From positions 300,990 to 364,989 of the forward strand of contig MNCI01008033.1 of the NCBI GenBank assembly GCA_015680685.1: DNA of 64,000 nucleotides, read 5' to 3'. The DNA is from Gnetum montanum (lineage: Eukaryota > Streptophyta > Gnetopsida > Gnetales > Gnetaceae). Under the pieces are notes generated by a model. The model was given only the letters and a program-made list of their open reading frames with translations, was not told where the DNA came from and made no database searches. Both the position numbers and the translations under genes were made by a program. This document shows positions 21,641-34,073 of the stretch, piece after piece. Position 1 is the stretch's first letter, and each line of letters opens with the position of its first letter.

Positions 21641-23590
21641 TACTTTATATTATGATGAAATGGTCTTACACAAAAATAATCTCTAAAGCCTTCAAATTAT
21701 TGCTTAGATAGGGCCTTCATAAAGCCATTTTCCTTTTGGATTTTGATTGAAACATATTGAATATTAATGAGATTTTCCTAATACTTTTGTTTGATAAAAT
21801 GCACACTTATCTCAATGTATTTAATTCTATCATAATATACCAAGTTTTGTACTACCTTAATTATTGTCTGATTGTCACAATGAGTCATAACTGATTAGGA
21901 CACATTAACATTAATTTCTATTAAGAGTTGGTTGATCCACATCACATCTTGAATTGTTACCTATAATACTTGATATTCTGCTTCCATCAAGGATAGCAAC
22001 ACTATTCTCTATTTTCTAGATTTTCCAACTAACCAGAATACCATAAACTTAAATCAAAATACCTATTCTTAAGCTTCTATTAAGTGCATCACCTTCCCAA
22101 TCAACATCTACATCTGTCGTGATTGTATTTGAAGTACTTATGAACATGAGTCTATCCATGAACATGTTCTTAAGATATCTTAAGATTAAGAATGTTACCT
22201 ACATGTGTTGATGCTTTAGATTTTGCATTTCCACACCGAATTGATTGACTACAGACTAAATATTAGGCCTTGTATTCATAAAATATGTAAGTGCACAAAT
22301 GATCTAGCAGCATTAGGTTGAATCTATTGATTCTTCAACATCTATCCTAAAGCCATATGTCTGGGATTACTGACAATTAATCATATTGTATTTTTCTAGT
22401 AAATCTACTATATATTTAACCTAAGAAAGTGTAATGTCATCTTCTCTTTGATTTATTTCCATGCCTAGGTAATAATGTGCCAATCCTAGGTTAAAATGTC
22501 AAATTGTAATGATAATTGATGCTTGAATTACTCCACAGTCTTTTGTTCCATTATTGCTATGACTATATCATCCACATGGAAGACAAGCATCATTCATAAA
22601 ACTTTATTATCTCTTAAGACATAAAAATTAATGTCCTTTTTTGAATTAATGAATTTATAGTTGATTAAGAATTCATCAATATTTTGATATTAGACTCTAG
22701 GATCTTATTTTAGCCCATAATTTACCTTTCTCAACTTGCAAACCATCTTCTCATCTCTTACAAATACTTTTGGTTGCTTCTTATATATTTCTTCTTGTAA
22801 TTCTCCTTATAAGAAAGCTAACTTAACATCAATTTGATAAATTTTCTACTTCATCTTAATAGGATAGAAATTATTATTCTTTTCCATCATGGTAATTTCA
22901 TTCTCCATTATTTTTTTCTAATGATCCATAGTGAATGCCTCTACCATGATCTTTGAGATCTCTTTACTTGATATTGTAACATTAGCAATGATAACATTGC
23001 AATGAAATTCCTAATATTGACTTTTCATGAGTCTCAATTCATTTACATCTAGGTTGGTCTAGTCACCTTTACTCTTATTGATTTTTTCTTATTCTTTGGA
23101 CCTCTTTAGTGTTATATTTTCTCTTTCATCATTAGTAGCTATAATTCTTTCTTAAAAATCATAGTCTTGATCATGTAATTTTAGTTTGGGATTATTTTCA
23201 TTGATCATATCTTCATAAGAATTATGTTGTACTATTTTACAACTTTTCTTTTCTTCTAATAATTCTTCTTCATTAAATGTTACCTCTCTTTTAACAACCA
23301 TCTTCTCAAGTTTTAGATCCCAAATACAATATCATTTTATGAATTTCTTATCCTAGAAAAAATCCTTCCCTTACCTAACGATTAAACTTGATCATGGAGG
23401 ATATATAGTAGTAAACTCAACATTCAAACACACATAAATACGTAAGTTTAGACATATGGCCATTCCAAATGATATTTAGACATGCAAATTGTAAATACAT
23501 TATAGGACTCCTATTGATAATATGAATAGAAATTTGCACAACTTCTTCCCAAAAGGCATAGAAACCTAAAAGGTAACAACTATGGAAAAT
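21640..23590 (-). pseudogene. Ty1/copia pol: integrase end, RT, RNase H
   Basis: Minus strand, in order: the integrase end FYAFWEEVVQISIHIINRSP (~23580-23520) and FEC; the GYR-like linker, then VVKREVTFNEEEL (~23300-23260); the TMDH...MENEI segment before RT (~22950-22900); IYQIDVKLAFL-GELQEEIYKKQ (~22850-22780); RKVNYGLK (~22710); the catalytic box HVDDI at 22578-22564; and RNase H text HCDNQTIIKVVQNLVYYDRI with KYIEISVHF (~21890-21800), ending near the DIFTK position at ~21700. Upstream of 23590 the element is cut. Between MENEI and IYQID about 70-80 residues of the RT palm/finger are absent. It is non-functional. Confidence 0.8.
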
Positions 23591-24240
23591 GGATAAAAAA
23601 GGAATGATGAGCTATTGGTTTTTGATGTGTTTGATGTCTTTGTGAGATGATGTGTTTATGTTTGTATGAATGTTTTAAAGATTGAGAACTATGATACAGG
23701 AAAATATGATATGGGGAATGGAGATGAGATGATTAATAGTTTTGTTTATGGATTTTTAGTTTTGTATATTATGGTATGTTTTTTTTAGTTTTTAATAACT
23801 AAGATGCAAAAAGAGAGAAAATAAAGTAAATAAAAATAATGTTTAAAGAGTTGGTAATAAAGACATAAAATTCGAGATAAAATAGTGTAGAGAACATTGA
23901 ATGAGAAAACACAACTAATAAAGCTAAAGTTAGAAGATGAATTAAAAGCATGAAAATGATAAGATAAAGATCATGTTATTTTCCAAGAGAAGATACATTG
24001 GTGATGGTCTTCATAGCTTGTGGACAAATAGGATCCTTAATGCTTTTGATAGATTCTACTGAGTCTAGTTCATTGAAGCGTAGATCTATAAAATTTTAAG
24101 ATTTAGACAACCATGGGATGCTAACTTTAGGCTCATCAATTTCTTGTGATGATGATGTTTGATCCATGATGATGGATTAGGAGTCTAATTTGGTTTCTTC
24201 AAGTACATCTAAATAGGAAATTGTGTGGGCTTTAATATCA
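23591..24240. other. Junction and 3' part of gypsy fragment C
   Basis: Contains the breakpoint between the truncated copia (right edge 23590) and gypsy fragment C. No LTR end was recognised. Confidence 0.3.
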
Positions 24241-26395
24241 ACATGGATAATAAGTTCCCTATCTTTGTATGAAAGATGTATTTCCTAATAGATAAGTGAG
24301 GAAACTACATGATGATAGGATAATTAGGGCCTTCCTAAGATAGTGTTTATTTCTAAAAAATCCTTAATTACTGTAAAAGTACCTTTTGAAGTGATGCAAT
24401 TTCCTATGGAGAAAGATGGTTTAATCAAGCTTATGATCTTTACTCTAGTTCTGCTAAATGAAATTAAAGTAGAGTTTGAGTTACAGTATGTAACTTATTT
24501 TCTAAGACCAAGATGCTCGATAACTACCCATGAAATAATGTTGAAATTGGTTCCATCATCCACATGCACTAGAGGTAGTGTTACATTTTTCCTAATCTAT
24601 TTCATGATGTAGATGGATGGTTTTCACATAGTACCTATGGTAGGATTAGTTTTGATATTTACACCTATGAACATCAAGTACTGTGTCTCATACTTTAAAG
24701 CATTAGCATTGATGAGATAGCTTGAGCATGAGTTTGGATGTTTATAGGTACATTAATTAACTTGAGAAGTTCTTTCAATGTCAAAAGATGTTTCTTTAAA
24801 GTGGAGATAAGATCAAAGAGGAAGAGGTTTAACATTTTTTACTTCATTGCTTCAACGATTTGGAGTGAAGCATGCTTCTTTAATGTGGAATCTTTAGGAG
24901 GTAAAGACACTAGAGGAACTGTTGAATATGTATGAGTTGGAGTAGCTATTGGAGCAATCATAGATCTAGCATTATTTTTTCACTATGGCAAAGATTGCTT
25001 TATGACTTGCTATTTCTCATTCTGCTTATTGTGTGTCATCTCCTTTTGTGCATGGATAAGGATGAGAATTAGAGGTGTAAATATTGGAAGCAACGGTGGT
25101 TCCTATGAAGTGAATGAGGATAAGAAGCATGATGGAGAAGATGGAGTAGATGAAGGAGGTTTAAAATCTAGAGGAGTCTCATAGGATTCTAAGATCTATG
25201 TTAAATGGAGCTCTTTGTACCTTTTGAGTAGTTGGAGTGGAGGAATTGTTTGCAGGGAGATTGATGATAAAAAGTTTCGTGAGCGTAGGAGGATTTGTTT
25301 ATGAGGAATTCATATGGATGATAAACAAGATTTTGAGATGATTACCTTTGTATTCAAGGTAAAATGTAGATACTTGATTATCACGTTATACACCCATATC
25401 AAAGACTATTTTTATTTTTTCAATAAGGGCTTGGATGTTATCTTTAAGTGTATTGTAGTCATCTATGTCATGACCTATGACTTCATGTTAGTAGTAGAAT
25501 TTGTTGACATTGTACCACCTTGGGATTTGTGGATCATCTTCTACATGTTGAGAAGGATTTGTGCGAGAATCTACAAGCATTCGAATCTAGCTCATGATTA
25601 CTTTAAGACCTATTTTGGAATTATATGCCCATCTCTTAGTAGTGTATTATAGTGTTGATGGTAGGAAATTGGAAACTTGTAACATTTTAATCCATATTTA
25701 GATTGTCTCCTTTAGTAAACTTCATTTAATGAAGTTTTCCTAGCATGATTGGTAGTGTATGAAGAAGTTGGTTAAGTTTAACACATTGAAGTAACTATTT
25801 GATCTATATTCTATGGGGCCTTATCTTTTGTTGTCTTGTTTGTTCTATCATAAAGGTTCACCTACTCCAAGTTATTACATTGGATTTCTACTTCCTAAAT
25901 ATGCTTAATAAAAATTATGACATCATGAAGGCTAAGTGGCTTAGGATAGACTAGCTCACCCCTGATATAACCATTGACAGCTCCATTAAAAATGTCTAGA
26001 AGTTGATCATCTAGTAAAGGATGAGTGAGTTTCATTATGGCTAATGTTTCTTAGGAGATGAACTTGGAGATGGACTCATTGTGGGCCTATTTGATTGCTA
26101 GGAAATTTTTCAAAGTACCGTTCTTAGTGATGTATTTGAACCTTTTTATGAAGATGGTGAAGAGTTACTCTAAGGAGATGATAGATTCATGAGGTAGGAA
26201 TATGTACTATTCAAGTGCTTTACAAATCAAGAAGTTGGAATGACTTCTAAGGATAATGGACAAGGAGCATGCATTCATTATGAAAAGTTGTTATATGCTT
26301 TGTGGAATCATACTCTCCATTGTACTTAGTAAAATTTGGCAATAAGACCCCTTTGAGAATTTGGACATAGAGGAATTAATGGGCTTATGGGATAA
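24240..26395 (-). pseudogene. Ty3/gypsy (Tat-like) gag and protease, fragment C
   Basis: Minus strand: the gag core at ~26360-25840 with LPNFTKYNGEYDSTKHITTF, FLPHESIISL and ESISKF. Then a Tat-type Cys/His segment at ~25560-25440 reading VIGHDIDDYNTLKDNIQALI, corresponding to the family pattern CxYHxxxGHDTxDCxxLKxxIxxLI with its Cys residues altered. Then a retropepsin at ~24600-24260: VHVDDGTNFNIIS (the family motif is VDxGxSxN), followed by INTILGRPLSYLHVVSS. RT is not present, and neither LTR is seen. The fragment directly abuts the end of Athila-like A1 at ~26400-26460. Open plus-strand frames here are shadows. Confidence 0.65.
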
Positions 26396-26460
26396 AAATT
26401 TGTAAAATCAAAAATGTAAAAAACAAAAAGGGTAGAAAAAATGAGAGGCCATGAAAATGG

Positions 26461-27870
26461 TCAGCATAGATGGCCATCTCCCCCACGACTGAGTTGGAGG
26501 GAGGAGATCCAAAAAATAGAATGAGGTTGTCCATATGTTGAGGTAGTAGTTACATTGGCTAGCCTTAGTTCTAGGAAAGGTTTGACTTGTTGGATATTGA
26601 CCAATTGCTTTTTATTTGGGCTATTAGGTTTGTAAATTATCATGGCCCTAGAGAAAAAGGTTTGATCAATTATATAAGGCCCCTTCCACAATGTTTGGAA
26701 TTTTGTCTTTTGGGGTACATGTGTGGGGTTCCAGTAAAGAACCTTATCTCTTGGTTGAAGTTTTACTTTCCTGATTCTAAGGTCATGATGCTGCTTGCTG
26801 AATTCCTTGTTCACCTCATTCAAGGATAGGGCCACTAAGCAATTTTTGTCTAGCATGTTCAAATTGATGAATCTTTCCTCTATGCTAAACTTAGGTCAAG
26901 GTTTAGATGACATGCTGTTGTCTCTCATACACTAACTCATAGGGAGAATATCCAATAGAAAGTTTTCAAGTTAAATGATAAGCCTAGAGAGCATGGTTAA
27001 GTTTTGTACTCCAGTCCTTCCTATATTTGCTAATGGTTCACATTAGTATTTTTGTAATCCTTTGGTTGGTTACCTCTGCTTGACTGTTGGCTTAGGGGTG
27101 GTAAGGTGTTGTTAATTTATGTTCTACCCCAAGTGTTGCATTAATTTTCTAAATGTGGTACATATGAAATGAATCCCATTATTAGAAATTAGTGAACATG
27201 GCACCCCAAACCTATTCATGATATTTTGTTATATAAATTTGATAGCGGTGGATGATGTACAATTAGTAATGACAACTAATTTTGCCCATTTTGTGCAGTA
27301 CTCAACTACTACTATAATATACACCTTCCCATTAAACATGGGTGTGATGGGACCCATGAAGTTAACACCCCATATGTCGATAGGCTTTAGTAGTTGAATC
27401 CATTGTTGAGGAGCTTCCATGCGAGTGGTCATTCCCCCGTCACGTTGATAATGTTTACAAGACTTGATGAACTAGTGGGCATCCCTAAAGATTGTGGGCC
27501 AATAGTATCTTGCCATCAGAATTTTTATGGCCATGCATCTTCCTACATATTGGCTTCTGCAAGGTCCTTCATTAGCATCCTGAAGAACATGTAGTTGATT
27601 TTTGTCAGGGACACACTAATGAATCAGGCCATTAGCACACACCTTATAAAGGTGTCCATTAATTTCCATGAAGTATTTGACCTGAGGAAGAAATTTTTGC
27701 TTCTTCCTAAAATCCAAATCTTGTGGTATCTCTTGAGTGAGAAGATATGTGAGGATGTCATTATACCATATTGCTTTTTCAGGCGTTTGTTCATTTATTA
27801 CTCTACTATAGAGGAGTTTTTTTGGAAACTAATTAGAGAGTGGGCTCTCCTCCTCTTTGTTATCCCATCT
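26461..27870 (-). pseudogene. A1 integrase
   Basis: Integrase inserts the cDNA. On the minus strand the HHCC zinc domain is recognisable at ~27660-27450 (YYWPTIFRDAH, FIKSCKHYQRDGG, one zinc ligand changed to Tyr). The catalytic core begins DIWGVNFMGPITP and KVYIIVVVEYCTKWAKLV (~27380-27290), where the first catalytic Asp of WGxDFMGP is Asn. The C-terminal domain (26862-26461) contains LQPRDKVLYWNPTHVPQ and LWKGPYIIDQ, the GPY/F-type module. Frame breaks separate the core from the C-terminal domain. Confidence 0.75.
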
Positions 27871-27879
27871 TAAGTAAGA

Positions 27880-29070
27880 GAGGTGGTCAGTGATCACATT
27901 CTCGGTCCCTTTTCGATCTACCATAGTAAGATCAAATTTCTACAAGATCACAAGCCACCATATAACATGAGGGCTCATCGTCGACTTATTCATGAGGAAG
28001 TAAATTGCACAGTGGTTCATACGTACAAAGACTTTGTAACCTAGCACATAATGTCTAAACTTTTCTAGCATGTATACCACTGCCATTAATTCTTTTTTTG
28101 TAGTGGTGTAGTTTAACTATGCCCCCACAATGCTTCAGCTCGCAGAGTGGATATAGTATGGATCTTTCTTATCATCCATTTTCATGAGCACTACTCCCAA
28201 AGCATAGTTAGATGCATTTGTCATGATATGAAATGATTTGGACCAATCTGGTGCTCCTAGGATTGGTGTTTCTACAAGTTTCTCCTTTAATTATTAGAAT
28301 GCGTGTTCACATTCCTTGGTCCAAATGAAAGGTGCATCTTTCTTTCTAAGTTCTAACAATGACTTTGAAATCTTAGAGAAATTCTCAATAATTGCCAATA
28401 ATAACCAGTTTGTCCAAGGAATGACTGGACATCTTTTACGGTCTCTGGTTACTGTGTTATTCCTTGAATTACCCTTATCTTTTTTGGGTCAATCTCAATT
28501 CCTTTCTATGAAATTTCGTGCCTTAGCACAATGCCTTCTTGGACCATGAGATGGCTCTTTTTCCAATTGAGTTGTAGGTTTGTGTATACACATCTCTTCA
28601 AGACTTGCTCAAGTCGGTCCAAGGCTTACTCAAATGTAGCTCCATAGGTGGAGAAGTCATCCATGAAGACTTCAACACCACTATTGATCTATTATTGAAA
28701 GATACATAGGACCAAGCGTTGAAATGTTGCAGGGACATTGCATAGGTCAAATGGCATCTTACAGTATGTAAAAGCTCCCCAGGGACTCGTGAATGTTGTC
28801 TTGGCCTGGTCTTCTAGCATGATTTGGATTTAGTTATAGCCACTATAACCATCGAAGAAACTATAATAACAATGCCTGGATATGGTATCTAACACTTGAT
28901 CTATAAACAACAAAGGAAAATGATCCTTAAATGTTGCCATATTTAACAACCTAAAGTCAATGCAAACTCGCCATTTGCCACCCTTCTTCGGTACTAGTAT
29001 GAGTGGGCTAACCCACTCACTATCCACAATTGGATAGATGAACCCTACCTTGAAGAGTTATTCTATCTCC
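27880..29070 (-). pseudogene. A1 reverse transcriptase-RNase H
   Basis: The segments on the minus strand are EWVSPLILVPKKGGKWRVCI (from 29024), DHFPLLFIDQ, SFFDGYSGYN (to ~28830), then the catalytic FMDDF at 28667-28653 within GVEVFMDDFSTYGATF. The RNase H region at ~28250-27900 shows FHIMTNASNYALGVVLMKMD (first catalytic Asp replaced by Asn) and KELMAVVYMLEKFRHYVLG. Athila-lineage RTs have this FMDDFSxxG spelling. Stops and small indels are common between 28830 and 28670. Confidence 0.8.
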
Positions 29071-29379
29071 TTCTTGATGATTTGTTTTAATTTGGGGTTT
29101 AACCACCTCTGCAGCTGCCTTCTAGGCTTCATGGCTAGGTGCCCTTCTGCTTTGTGGCTGCTGTGTACAGACACATTTGAATGTTAATTTCTTGTGCACA
29201 TTGATTGCATGCCTTAATGTATGTGCTCTTGATGGACCAAATCTTTTGCACCCGTTGTCATTGTATGCAATGCATGGAATATGCTTCTTCTCAATCTTGC
29301 CTAGCTCATTTTACTTGGATATTTCTAGAGATAGGTCCCTTATACCCATTCACACATCGACTATGCTTAAACAAGCCCT

Positions 29380-29760
29380 TCCCATAATGATGGGGAAGTT
29401 ACTTTTGCAATTTTCCACCTTGATTATTAGAAAATCAGTAGGATAGGACCACCCACAAACTATGGTCACAATGTCCTCTACTAATCCCAAGGGGATAGTA
29501 ATCAATTGATCTGCTAATTCTAAATGGGTGTTGCTCTTCTTAAGAGGTGGTAGGTTCCAGGCCTTCTACACATCATGGGAGATGAGGTTAACTCTAGAAC
29601 TAGAGTCAAGAAGAGCTTTGCATGGCTCTTGTCTAGCAATCTGTAGATAGATGAGTGGACTTCTTGGATCGAATCTTTTTATAGGAAGGTTACGAGCCTT
29701 AATCATAAAAAAAACAACATGGGTTAACATTACAGTGTAAATCCTAGGTGAAACTTGATT
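29380..29760 (-). pseudogene. A1 retropepsin (protease)
   Basis: The minus strand reads ALLDSSSRVNLIS at ~29615-29580 (family motif LxDxGxxxNLIS), then LKKSNTHLELADQLITIPLG, VEDIVTIVCGWSYPTDFLII and NFPIIMGRACLS, with MGRAxLS standing for ILGRPFL. The aligned residues are nearly the same as in element A3 at the right edge (63550-63860), showing both belong to one family. Confidence 0.7.
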
Positions 29761-31146
29761 TGAAGGATACTTGAAGGTATTTGATGTAGTGGATGAGGAT
29801 GCTGAAGATGTAGGGTGATCAACCGGAGTAAGTTGTGAGGGCTGGAGAGGACTTCTGGGCCAGAAGAAAGGTTGTTTCCTTGATCAATTATTTGGACCAC
29901 TTGGTTGAAAAACTAGTTGTGAGTGTGTAGTGCTTGTAGCATTTTTTTGTTGCAGCTGTGGAGGAAATTTACCCTGCATGGATGTAGCAGGAGGTAATTG
30001 AGTTAAAGGTGGAAGTGTGGGTGCGAAGGGATGTGAAGGATGATAAGGATATAGATATGGGTTTTCCCCTTGAGTAGATGGTGAATATGTTCAGTGGTAC
30101 TTTGGAGGATAATGATGATGTTGGAATGATGCATGACTCACAGAACTTCTAGGGGAGACAGGCTACTAAACATAGTACTTGTATGGATTTGGTTACCTAT
30201 AAGGGTACTGCTGCCTTGGTGGTGACATTCCCCACAATTGTGGTTGATACTACTATTGGTATTATTTGTATGGTTGTGAAGGAGTTCCACTTGGGTAGTA
30301 AGCTTATTGTTGTTGGTGGAACTGTCTTAGACTGCCTTGAGGGTAAGGCAGTTGTCTTGGAGCTTACCTATGTGCTAGGTGCCGATTCAACATGTACACT
30401 CCAGACTCTTGTAAGTGTGACACTAGAGGGCAACATCCCTTTGGATGTTTATATTGAAAGATGTCACATTTAGTTTCATCATCATAGTTAGACTTCACAA
30501 CTTCCTTTACTGTAGTAGCTTTGCCCTTACCTCTTTGGTAGGCACGTTCAACTTCCTTTTGCCTCTTGCGATTATGATCACTATTTTGCTCTTTGGATTC
30601 TTTGGAAATCTTTAAAGCAGTTTGAAACTTTTCATCCAAAGAGTCCCATAACTTGTCAACCTTGGCCGAAATATTAGAAACAAATTTTTGGATGGGCAAG
30701 GTCTTTCTGTTCACCACTTCATCAAGTGGTGACTCCTCCTTGTCACAAAATTGGACCTCTTGTTTTCTAATCGAAGGGTCCTTGTTATATTCTTCAACAC
30801 TTTTCCTCCTTCGTAGCTCATCTTCTTCTTTTGTTACCTATTCAACTAACCTTTGGATTTGATGAGCTCTCATTTCAGATAATCTTCCTTGGGCATACAC
30901 CCCAAGGGTTCTTGTTTCTGCTCTAAACCCATCTATGATGTGGTGAAGTTGTTCCCTATAGCCAAGGCATCAATGTAGGAGTGAATAGTATCAGTCCATG
31001 ATGACATCCAAGGGTTCATGTGCTTCTTGTTTCTAGCCTTAGATTTTCCTTCTCAAATTAGACACTTTGGAGTACGTCTAGTATTTGTCATTGAATAATT
31101 CTAACATGGTACTCCATCTACAGATAGATTCTAGCTCTAAGGATTG

Positions 31147-31151
31147 GTACC
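31147..31151. repeat. TSD of the solo LTR (GTACC, left)
   Basis: Identical 5-mer to 32879-32883; both belong to the interrupted gag codons (SWY). Confidence 0.85.
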
Positions 31152-32878
31152 TGAAACACCACTAATTTCGGCCTAACACTTTGAAATGAGAACGACCCAA
31201 GCCCTTTCAAGCATTCGGGAGGCAAAATTTGACCAAGGCATGGAACTCACACCCAACTTGCTCAAGCCAGCTTGCTCACCCTGTCAAGCTAGCTTGCCCT
31301 TAGCATGAGTAACTCCAACAGCTTCAGGATCAAGTAAAAAATGGTCCAAATCTGAAGGTGCAACCTATCCTTAAGGGCCACTAATGACCACTCCAAGATT
31401 CAACATTCGAGAATTCAAATTTCGAGATAAATTGTTCACATTCTCACATTCACGCTGTCACTCAAGCTGAGGTCACACTGCCAGCGTGAGTGTAGCGTGA
31501 GCAACTTTCAGAGCCCAAAACTGAATCAAAATGATCTGGTTTCCAAGGTGCAAGTCATTCTCACGGTTCCCTATTGATAACTATGGGTCCTAGCCTCTAG
31601 AATTCTAAAGTTCAAGTCCAAAAATTGCAGGTTTTTGTAGCTCACGCTGTGGTCATGCTGCAGCTCACACTGTGGTCACGCTGCACTCACACTGGTAGCG
31701 TGAGCTACCAAAAGTGGCTCAAAAAAAGTTACTTTCAAGCTCAGTTTCTAATTTTTAGATCACTCTCAAGGTCAACCATAGTCAGAAAGTAGTTGCACTC
31801 AAGAAACGGGCTTTAAAAAATGAAAATTTGGTGGAAAACATGTTATTTTGGCTTACTCACGCTGAGGTCACGCTGACAATGTGAGTGTAGCATGCGTGCG
31901 CCGAGGACATGCCAAGACAAAATCAACTCATGCTAGAAGTTCTGGTTGAACAGAAATGCCTCAAACAGCCACAGAACCATTCAAATCAACTTCCTGTAGT
32001 AGTCAATTTAGAGATCCAGAAGATTCAAGCGAGCCACAGTCAATTCTCTTGTTGTGCATTGTCATGTCTATGTAAATTTTCATCATTTTTGAGCTTATCA
32101 AGCTCTTACGCTCTGAATTGTATGTGCTTCCATGAGCATAAGCTAGCTTGAGTAAGTTATCACATGCTGTAAGATACAATGTACCTAGTCGAGAATGTAG
32201 CTTGCCCACACACGTCCAACTCATATACAGCTGTCCATCGGACATGTGTCACACGATTCATTTTCCTCTCATCTTTCAACTGTTGATTCCATCCATGAAT
32301 TCCGTGCCTAAACCTAGCCAAACCATATAAATACCCTCTCAATTCACATAAACAGGGTGGGTAATTTTGAAGGTGGATGACTTAGGAAACTTAGACTAGC
32401 AATCCTTGGACACTCGGGCACACTTGACTCCTAGCATCCAAGCACTTCTGAAACACATCACATCACCCTGGGGCTTGGCACTTGACTTGCTATCCACATG
32501 TGCAGCTACGCTTTGACTATTGCACATCTTTTCTAAGCAATACAATATAGTTCATTTTGCTAGCCATTATATTGGTTACTCTATTTTACATTCGGTTTAC
32601 GTTTTGTTTGCAACACTATTCTGTATACGATCTATTTGCATTTTGTACATTACTATTTACATTTCGTACATCATTAGTTACAATAACCCCAGCGCAAGAA
32701 ATAGTTTACGTTTAGGGAAGTCTTTGGTTGATTTGCTTGAAGACCATCCAAGGCACTCTACCTTCGTTTCCTTTTCCAGGTTGCCCTCAAGCAAAGGCAG
32801 GGTTAGCTGTGTCTGCCCGACGATCTTTTGGTGTTTGTTTTCCCTTCCAGCCTTATACCAATAATTTAGGTCAATACA
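31152..32878 (+). repeat. Solo LTR inserted in A1 gag
   Basis: 1,727 bp, beginning TGAAACACCA and ending GTCAATACA, flanked by the perfect 5-bp duplication GTACC. Joining the flanks gives continuous gag sequence. Its first ten bases equal those of the LTRs of element B, and a TATA box (CCATATAAATACC) lies at ~32319-32332, so it is oriented plus and belongs to a related Tat-type family. Internal direct and inverted copies of TCACGCTG/CAGCGTGAG are dense at 31260-31900. No internal retrotransposon region remains, implying LTR-LTR recombination. Confidence 0.85.
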
Positions 32879-32883
32879 GTACC
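32879..32883. repeat. TSD of the solo LTR (GTACC, right)
   Basis: Partner of 31147-31151. Confidence 0.85.
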
Positions 32884-34054
32884 AACTTTTAGCTTCTTTA
32901 ATGAGTGTCCTTGGGAAAAGTTTGAGTTTCTGCCACTCATTCTCTATGTTCTATAAGCCACAGGCATCTTGAAAAGCTTGTAGATGTGTCTATGGATCAG
33001 AATTGTATTCCCCCTTAAATCTTGGGATATTGTTCATATCTAGGCGCTTGATCCAACTATGCTTCATATGCTTGGTTGGGATTTTCATTTCCTTCACAAT
33101 ATTGAGCATACTTCAAGTCACCAATAAAGGTTCATCATTATCATTGTGTTGATGACGTCAATGATGGTTTCAACCACCCTTTTGATTTTGGTGGCCTTCG
33201 TAGTCATTGTTATTTTGTTGATCACCTTTATCATAGTTTTTTTGACAATGACTTCCATGAGAACTGTTAGATGAAGAGGAATGTTCGAAACTGGATGAAG
33301 AGGAAGGTGAATCGCCACTACCACCATCGTGTCTTCCTCCACTCTTACACTTATTATGATCACCATCCTTAGATCCCTTGTTGCTGCGTTGTTTACCTGA
33401 GTCCCTACCTTGGCTATCACTCTTTCCTGACCCTAGTTTATGAATAGTTTATTGTAAGGTCAGGTTCACACCCTCGCCATCAGTAACAAGGGGTGTAGAA
33501 TCTTCATGTTGAGAACCTTCTAAGAGGGAGTATCCTCATTATCTTCTTGATCTTGTAGGAATAAAGGGCTAGTGTAATGTTTCCCCTTTGTAGCTTCATG
33601 GAGTTTACCTCATGTTTATCTTGCTTACATTGTGTTTTAGTGGGACAATAGTTCTGAGTGCCATATCCATCCATAATGTACTCCTTGTGAAGATCTACTA
33701 TTCCCAACTTCTTAAGGGTTGTAAATAGCATTTCGAGCACAGATCTATTGGGGGGCAAGATGACGTTGCCCTCCATATCATACCATCACATCTGTTCATC
33801 CTAATGTAGGATGAAGGTGAAATTCGACACAAACTCATTTGGAAGAGTATATACCATCTTTCATTCTTGTGGGACCAGTGGTTTAGTATCTTCAGGCTTG
33901 CAAGAAGAAGAAGACATTTTGCAAAACAAAATGAAATTGTCAATGTGCTTTTATAATTTTTATGTATAGTGGAAATGATGTTGACCTTTAGGTTTGTATA
34001 ACGATATAATGGTATTCACTTAGACCTAAATAGTGCACATTCTAGAAACAAAAT

Positions 34055-34072
34055 TCCCTAGCAACAATGCCA
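34055..34072 (-). other. A1 primer-binding site, tRNA-Asp type
   Basis: The minus strand reads TGGCATTGTTGCTAGGGA directly inside the 5' LTR. This is a variant of TGGCGCCGTTGCCGGGGA, complementary to the 3' end of plant tRNA-Asp and typical of Athila elements. The equivalents in A2 and A3 are at 38115 and 60831. Confidence 0.65.
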
Positions 34073-34073
34073 A

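Larger units (their letters stand above)
30364..33917 (-). pseudogene. A1 gag, split by a solo LTR
   Basis: Gag starts at an ATG at 33917 (MSSSS...) and runs on the minus strand to ~32884, ending at the motif KSWY. The second half resumes at 31151 with YQSLELESICRWSTML and ends at ~30364. The interruption is the solo LTR 31152-32878. Domains: an N-terminal segment NVILPPNRSVLEMLF; an Asp/His/Ser-rich low-complexity hinge (~33430-33130); the capsid-like core (IKRLDMNNIPRFKGEY, NEWQKLKLFPRTL, HEPLDVIMD); and a Cys/His motif C-x2-F-x3-H-P-K-G-C-C-P near 30440-30410. In A3 the same motif has Cys at the second position. Several stops, one shared in position with A3. Confidence 0.75.

Noticed and set aside
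24343-25652. Several plus-strand open frames of 60-112 codons
   Set aside because: They lie opposite a recognisable minus-strand Tat-like gag-protease and show no domain of their own.
32520-32864. 114-codon plus-strand frame in the solo LTR
   Set aside because: Low-complexity Tyr/Ile/His-rich text within the R/U5 part of an LTR; no conserved domain.
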